Below, in pieces: positions 57,702 to 64,000 of a stretch of DNA of 64,000 nt. Source of the stretch: Panaeolus papilionaceus (Eukaryota; Basidiomycota; Agaricomycetes; Agaricales). Below the pieces are notes generated by a model. It did no database searches. It saw nothing but the letters and a program-made list of their open reading frames with translations, and had not been told where the DNA came from. Position numbers and translations under genes: made by a program. The stretch lies in assembly GCA_015501605.1 (NCBI GenBank), contig JADNRZ010000005.1, positions 1,550,001 through 1,614,000 of the forward strand. The letters are read 5' to 3'. Every line of letters begins with the position of its first letter. Positions within the stretch are counted from its first letter, which is position 1.

Positions 57702-58792
57702 ATGCGCCTCTCTCTCTTTGCTGGCCTGTTTCTTGCTTCTGCAGTCATCGCCCAGCGACCTACTTCCTTCGTTTTAGTTGGAGACAGTACTACTGCCAAC
57801 GGGTGAGCTACACCCCTGATACGCAGCTAATTTTGTTAACATTTTCTGTTGCAGAACGACTGAGAACAGTGGAGGCTGGGGAAATGGTCTCTGTGGTTCT
57901 ACCATTACAGGCAACATCGCATCTATCTCTTCGGGTACTCCTTGCATCAACACAGCACACAACGGTGCCACGACTGGGACATTTGTGTCTAATGGGTAAG
58001 GGTCCGTGGTCTCGCACCAAACCGTCTGAGTAACTAAGATGGTTTCGCTAAAACAGATTCTGGGCCATCTCATTGGCAGCCATTAAATCTGAGGTCGGAA
58101 AGGGTCGAAGAACTCTAGTCACTATCCAGTTTGGCCACAATGATATGAAGATTGCCTCTCCAGAGTCTATGGGCCAAAATTTAACGTCCATGGTACAACA
58201 AGTTCGTGCGCTCGGGGCAGAGCCAGTTTTAGTCACCAGTTTGACGAGGCGATCCTTCAACTCTGCTGGCAAGGTCTCTGATACTTTGGGCCCCTGGGCC
58301 GATGGTAAGGGACAAAGAGACGCCCGCCAAATCCACCTAATTTTTGAGTCTCAACAGAGACCAAGTTAATTGCTCAACAGCAAGGCACGCACCTGTTGGA
58401 CCTTCACGCTGCATCCATCAAATATGTAAGTTTGAAATTCCGCGCATCGAAATGATAGATAACCTAGTTGTTCATAGGTGGAGGCCATTGGGCCAGACGC
58501 CGCGCACCGTTTGAACAGAACACCGGATGATAACACCCGTAAGCCACACACTACACGCACCGATTGAAGTCCTTCTAATGTTCATGTTTTCACTGATAGA
58601 CCTCAATGTCAACGGCACTACAGTTTTTGGAAGGTACGTCAAACGCACCACTTCCATTATGCGATGATATTCATCTGTCTCTATTTAAGGATGGTGGCCG
58701 ACTTGCTCAAGACGAGTTTCCCGGGAGAACTACCTATCATTGCCAACGACAAATTGACAAATAACATTGCGCGGGGCATCCCTTCGTTCTGA
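57702..58792 (+). CDS. Secreted rhamnogalacturonan acetylesterase, CE12 (SGNH/GDSL)
   Basis: Seven exons (57702-57802, 57855-57995, 58057-58304, 58358-58425, 58478-58538, 58600-58633, 58690-58792) close at 251 residues. The signal peptide MRLSLFAGLFLASAVIAQ is followed by block I with nucleophile Ser (FVLVGDSTT), the oxyanion Gly in GGWGNGL, block III GHND with oxyanion Asn, and block V with catalytic Asp and His (PDDNTHLNVNG). These match the CE12 family, which removes acetyl groups from the rhamnogalacturonan I backbone so that other pectinases can act. Two NxT/S sequons are present. Together with the GH53 gene it suggests local capacity for pectin side-chain and backbone processing. The aligned Asp-x-x-His spacing needs an alignment check because introns fall inside this block. 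Confidence 0.92.
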
Positions 58793-59625
58793 AGTGCTTC
58801 CAAGGAACACAAATTTTTAAGTAGAAATACAATCCACTGATCGTGAATGTCTCTTGCGTGCTGTATATTTGTCCTGTTTTATAAACAATGAGGTTCCCCA
58901 ATTTTCTAGCTAGTTTGATTTTCTGAGACTCCGATTGCGTTGTCGGCTCTTGACTGCCCCTAAGATGATTATGATGCGCCACCCATCAGCGCTTTTACAC
59001 TCCGGCAATTCCCGTTAACTTGGTTGACACGACCATTTCGGGGTTGGAAGTCTTCTCCTACACTCATTGCCAACCTCGCAACAGCTTGAACTTTCAGGGA
59101 ACGTTGCACCCTATTGCTGGAATGTCTAGACTTGAACCTCAATTTATGGATCTTTCTTTTCGCATCATTTCGGTGCTCGAACAGGGTTGAGTGCAACTTA
59201 ACAGCCACACTGATGGAAGTGATCTCTGTTGTTGACATTCTGTGAGGGTCAAGGTCACAGGCGGCGAGGGGAAACTTGAAGTTCCGATCCACGTCCTTGT
59301 AACTCTTGGTATCCAATTGGTATCCAACTGCTCATATGGGCATAGGTATTCACTTTTGACTATGGCCGTCAGTGAATAGTGGTCACTTTCGGCGGTATGG
59401 AATTCAAGCGACGAGGACGCGTAGATCAAACTACAACTCACAACGTTTATGTCATGGACTGATACTTGCTCGGGTCGCGCATCTGAAACCATCATTTATC
59501 GGGAGATAAAACATTGCGTGGGCTAACGATGATCATAAGTAAAGACCTTCCATACAGCCTTAAATATCATTCTCTCTGGGTTGCCCATTCCCTAGATTCT
59601 GTGCTCAGCTCATTGAAGAAGCACA
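58793..59625. other. Intergenic before TJP gene R
   Basis: About 830 bases. Promoter of gene R, with AAATATCA near 59565 as a weak TATA-like site. No other feature. Confidence 0.35.
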
Positions 59626-61203
59626 ATGGCTACCGACACTGCGTTTGTTATATTGGACGATGCTTCAGGTGATATGGTGTACGGCGACAAACAGTGGGCA
59701 CTAAGTAGTCTACCACAGTGGTACCAACAAACCAGCTATTGGGCGGATTGGACAAGGGACGGGGAGTCTAAGGCGACGATGTCCATCACTTTCGAAGGTT
59801 CGCAACATCCTTTGAACCTTTTTGTAATTCTAAACTGTTATTTCACAGGTCTTGCGATTGCGTGCATTGGAAATACTCCATCTCGTGATCTGTCCCAGGA
59901 AGCGACAGTGAAAATCGACAATAATAATCCGTATAACATAAAGTATGGTGACCCAGATCCACAAACATACTTGCAATGGTACCAGTCCCCAATACTATCA
60001 GATGGTCTCCATACTATTCTCTTCCAAAATCTGTCCGCAATTTCCCTCGACATGGCTCTCGTTACGGTTGGGCCAAACACACCACTGAAGGGGAGAACGC
60101 TGTTTGTTGACGACGACGATACGCAAATCCAATATACCGGGACATGGACGAGAAGTGGAGATCACATCCGCTCAGGCAGCCTACCGAATGGTATACCTGT
60201 GCACAACTCCACACACCAAAGTTCGACACCCGGTGACATGTTGACCTTTAGATTTTCAGGTTAGCGCTTGTCGTTGTCATTGAGATTTACGCCCACTAAA
60301 TTTGGCTCAGGCACGTCTGTAGCAGTGTATGGAATATTTAACTGGGAATTTTTGGCAAGCCTATCAGCAACATACAACTTAGATGGTGAGACTTACTCGG
60401 AGAACTACCCAGTGAAGTCTACATCCTCAGGCTACCTCAGTGGGTGGAATGATGCCTCCAACTTTCTTTACTTTTCGAAGGAACACCTCGAGGCTGGTCC
60501 ACATATTCTGACGATCACAGTCACAGAAACAAATAATGTGATTTATGCATTTGATTATATCACATACACGCCGTCTTTCCCTAATCTCTCCTCCCGACCC
60601 GATGTATCTTCGTTGACCATTTCACACTCAACACCTTCCAGTTCCTCTATCACGACTCCGAATAACCTCGTTGGAGACAGCTCAAGATCTCCTACAGTCC
60701 CCATTGGCGCAATTGTTGGGGGAATCCTTGGGGTAGTGGCTTTGCTCCTGCTAGTTCTGGCATTTTTTTGGTACAGGAGACACCTGAAGATGCAGTCGAA
60801 TAGGAGGCGGACGCTACAGCTACCAAGTACGTTCTCTACGTCTTTTTGGCTCTCTAATTCACTTCTTCACACTTATTCTTCTTATCAAGAACCCTACACG
60901 GAAGAAAGCGGATACGTGAATGATGTTTTTCGGGGTCCAGACTTGCCGCACTCCAGAGAAACAGTGTCGCCCTATCTTTTGCGAATACCGCACAGTGCAC
61001 CACTTGCGTATTCGTCTTATGGGCCATCCACGGATATGCGACAATTTTCGGACATCAGCTCGATCCATCCTAGTCATTCCGCATCTCAGGTCCGTTACGC
61101 ACATGTTGCTTCCGATTCCGAGGGCAGTGACACTGCTGAAGATGCCATCACCCCTTATATTCTCGACCCGTCGCCCCAAAAGAAGACTTCGCTCCTGCCA
61201 TAA
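59626..61203 (+). CDS. TJP family gene R: single-pass membrane protein lacking PPxY
   Basis: Exons 59626-59797, 59849-60259, 60311-60826 and 60890-61203 (all phase 1) give 470 residues. It starts MATDTAFVILDDASGDMVYG. Module 1 contains LQWYQSPILSDGLHTI. Module 2 begins FVDDDDTQIQYTGTW with NSTHQSS, and ends FDYITYTPSF. Helix IGAIVGGILGVVALLLLVLA is followed by WYRRHLK. The tail has VSPYLL and ITPYIL but no PPxY, unlike O, P and Q. Intron 1 (59798-59848) is 51 nt, a multiple of three and free of stops, so its retention adds 17 residues. Splicing is preferred because the junction (FEG|LAIACIGNTPS) matches the paralogues. Confidence 0.86.
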
Positions 61204-62367
61204 GAGCCGCGTCTATTTAGCCACGATTCTGCGTGTAGATCTCTTTGATATTTATTTTCGTGTAGAGTATCCTTACTACTAAGTCACTTAGTTTGTAGCA
61301 TATTGACATATTTTATAATTTTATTGTAGCTTTTCATACACCCCAAAAGCGTTTGCTCAAGTGAGTGCGGATGACCAATTCCAAGTTGAAGCGAGCGTCA
61401 CGCAATGTAACGGTCGCATCATGGACAATGTGACAAGAAACTGAGCTCTCGATCCCCTCTCACCGCAACCTTCACTTTGAATGATAGCTCAGCGGCCAAC
61501 ACCCGATTCTTGTTGTAACTATGCAATGTGGGGCTTTTTCTACATGGACGATTCAGTACTAAGAGGAATTTTATGCTTGGCACTTGATCTTTACCCGCAC
61601 TGCCACCCAAAAGCCGTCGGGGCCTGGAGGAACTTGTGGAAATGGAAGGCACACTGTCTTCACAACATTCCCCCCACCATCCAATTTAATATCTGCTAAA
61701 GATCGTGCACATTTCCAGTGCGACTAAATCTAGCCTGCCACAGTCTGTGAATATGTCATTTTGGAGACAAGTCGTCGACGGCATTCCGTAACAGCTTCTA
61801 TCTCTGGTCGATTACGGAGTAGCTCCTCTACCAGCTCCAATACGACTTATATCCACGCCTGCTACCAGCTCGAGGCAGTTCTTATTGAATAGCCCGGAAA
61901 GCTCCATTCATTTAAGGTGAATGTTGAAATTGAATTGTGAAATGGTACGTTCTCCACTGTTTTTGGTGTGGGGGCAGACGAATTGACGATTTTGCTGCTT
62001 CTTTTCCTCATAGATGAAGGCTATGATTGACCTCCAGATATGCTTATCACAAAAATGCGACACAAAAACCCTCAGATTTCGTTCTACAAGCGACAAATGT
62101 GAAACGCTGTTTAGATGAATGTCGCTGCATGTTACCTGAAATCAGGGTCAACCGTTCATTTTGAGTCTGCTGACCAGTATGAGCGAATCTATACCTTCTG
62201 CGGCCAATATGTCCAGTATGACGGCCAGCCAGAATTTGGCCTGGTATGCTGGGAATCCTCCATCGAGAGCATGAGTACAGGAGCTTCATTGCCAAGACAG
62301 AACCAGTCCTTTTCTTTCTCTTTCCCTCTCTTCCCATTTCCATTCTTTTTTTCTTCTTCTTTCCAAG
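61204..62367. other. Intergenic, 1.2 kb, before TJP gene S
   Basis: No gene seen. A long pyrimidine tract (62300-62365) precedes the start of gene S. Confidence 0.35.
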
Positions 62368-64000
62368 ATGTCCTCCGGGTCACAGTTTATTCTTGATGAT
62401 AGCTCGCAGGCGTTTCGATATTCTGGAGCTGATTGGTCGGTCAACAATGTTATGCAGTTATACGGCGGAACTTCCCATGCGCCCCGCAGTCTGGGGGATC
62501 CACAAGCGCCTCAACCTGGTACTATCAGCTTGGATTTCGAAGGTAAATTACTATGCCCGGCATTTCGTGCTTTGATGTCAAGCTGATGCCTCGGAATCCT
62601 TAGGAAATTCTGTTTCGTTCTATGGAACAACCCCTGTAGCACTTGTTTCTCAAAATGTCCTCATCTCCATCGACGGCAATCCTCCATATGAGACGACCAT
62701 TGGCGATGGTTCGGTTCATTATGGTCAATGGTATCAGTCCCCTTTGCTTCAGGAAGGGCGACACAGTATCACCATTGATCGTATTGCGGGAGCATCTTTG
62801 GACTACGCAGTTGTGTCTGCAGGATCACAAACACCGTCGAGCGGCAAAATGGTCGTTGTAGATGATCGTAGCCCGTTGATATCGTACGCAGGTTCTTGGA
62901 GGCAAACAGACCAAATACTCCAATCTAGCATCACACCTGACGGACGACCACTCGGCAATTCTACGCACCAGAGCTGGGCTCCAGGTGATAAGATTACATT
63001 CACTTTTTCAGGTACCAAATTTCATTTATCCACCCATTCCTGCATTAGCTAATGCAGCATGTATCCCCTCTGTCTAGGGACCTCCCTGGCTGTCTATGGC
63101 GTATTTTCCTGGAGAAATCTGGGCGTGCTATCCGCCACTTATACCCTTGATGGGTCCTCGCTTTCGGAGTCGTATGCTGTGACGATGAGCTCTCCGGAAT
63201 ACATTAATAACATCGGCGATGCTCCAAATTTCCTTTATTATGCGGCTGATTCATTGTCTGTCGGGGACCATACTCTCGTCATCGATATAACGAGGTGTAG
63301 CAATCAAACTTTTGCACTCGATTACATTACATACGCGTCATCCTCCAACGTCCCTGTTCGCCTGGGTCCTTCCTCGTCTTCTAACGCGGGCCCCTCTTCC
63401 ACCGCCACTCACAACACGGATCCAGTACCCACTGTAAAGTCACCGGGAGCTCAATCGCGTAAAAAGCTACCAGTAGAGGGCATACTAGCAGGCGGAGTAG
63501 GAGGGTTGGTGCTTCTTGCGCTATTGATCTTTCTAATAGTTTTTTTCCGTCGGCGACGATCCAAATATCGGCATGGCAGGCAGCGCCTCGGAAGCGACTA
63601 CTGTACGTCTTGGAGACATGAGATCATGTTCATTCTTTACTGAATAAATATTCTAGATGACGCATCTAGGCCACTTATGTCTGAACAACACAGTGGGTTG
63701 AGGACGCTCTACCTTCGTGGCACATCGATGGACAGCCAACGGACACATAGGCTAAATCTTTCTTCGACGCCAAATACTGCGCTTCAACCTTCTGACCCTC
63801 CTGCTGAGACCCCTGAAAACTCTGCGAGGACTATAGAATCATTCTTCCCAGCACAGGTTGTTTCGCCAATGGACGACCCTGTGATCTTCGACGAACCCAG
63901 AAATATTCTTCCTATTCGGCAACCAAGTAATCATATCGTTATACGACCAGTTGCTCCTAGAGGCCCCCCACTTGTCATTCCATCCGCCAATCCATCCTCT
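62368..64000 (+). CDS. TJP family gene S: single-pass membrane protein (runs off right edge)
   Basis: Exons 62368-62542, 62604-63011, 63078-63602 and 63657 onward, all phase 1. The last exon is open to the end of the window. It starts MSSGSQFILDDSSQAFRYSG. Module 1 has the counterpart GQWYQSPLLQEGRHSI. Module 2 begins VVDDRSPLISYAGSW with NSTHQSW and ends ALDYITYASS. Helix ILAGGVGGLVLLALLIFLIV is followed by FFRRRRSKYRHGRQR. The visible tail is Ser/Pro-rich. It is the most divergent member: exon 2 is 408 rather than 411 nt, and module 1 lacks some conserved residues. Whether the tail contains PPxY cannot be seen. The polypyrimidine tract and AAG just before the ATG also look like a splice acceptor, so an upstream exon is not excluded for this copy. 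Confidence 0.82.

Noticed and set aside
1..64000. CRISPR arrays, bacterial operons, prophage
   Set aside because: Intron-rich eukaryotic sequence throughout; no spaced direct-repeat array or prokaryotic gene layout.

Overview
The window is nuclear DNA of a filamentous basidiomycete, most likely an agaricomycete. The pointers are many short GT-AG introns (about 50-75 nt) with small exons, LRR-type F-box proteins of the agaricomycete kind, a DUF7729 protein, and a transposon-like gene family I recognise from mushroom genomes. All gene models are read by eye from splice-site logic, phase and paralogue comparison; none is backed by RNA data. Most models close in frame with an exact codon count.

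Layout. 1-1417: 5' part of a Ser/Pro-rich gene (minus). 3325-5370: F-box gene with one in-frame TAG (minus). 6398-6734: decayed Cys-rich ORF. 7129-8016: GPR1/FUN34/YaaH transporter. 8555-19031: cluster I, four minus-strand paralogues (A-D) of a single-pass membrane protein with two beta-sandwich-like modules, interrupted by a 941-bp hAT-like non-autonomous transposon with a perfect 8-bp target duplication. 20331-22023: DHH1/DDX6 helicase. 23767-25052: DUF7729 protein. 26841-28757: intact F-box paralogue. 29275-29378: intron-containing tRNA-Gln(UUG). 30280-31455: J-domain protein. 32128-33193: HAD hydrolase. 33240-35874: a terminal-inverted-repeat element with a 7-bp target duplication, carrying a coiled-coil gene that has lost its middle. 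37076-38404: DUF1769 protein. 39068-39969: small many-exon gene. 42155-43538: GH53 galactanase. 44526-45449: GH25-like secreted lysozyme, followed by a decayed tandem copy (46417-47205). 48068-64000: cluster II, five plus-strand paralogues (O, P, Q, R, S) of the same architecture, with a Cys-rich GPI-type protein and a CE12 rhamnogalacturonan acetylesterase between the third and fourth copies.

The main point of interest is the nine-member family, called here TJP (tandem jelly-roll-like proteins). Each protein starts directly in the first module with no visible signal peptide. It then has a second module, a linker, one transmembrane helix followed by Arg/Lys, and a disordered tail; six of the nine tails end near a PPxY motif. 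Every intron I can fix is phase 1 and sits at the same place in both modules, so the protein arose by internal duplication with its intron. Two pectin side-chain enzymes (GH53, CE12) lie in or beside cluster II. A role in carbohydrate recognition or surface signalling is therefore a testable idea, but nothing in the sequence proves a ligand or function.
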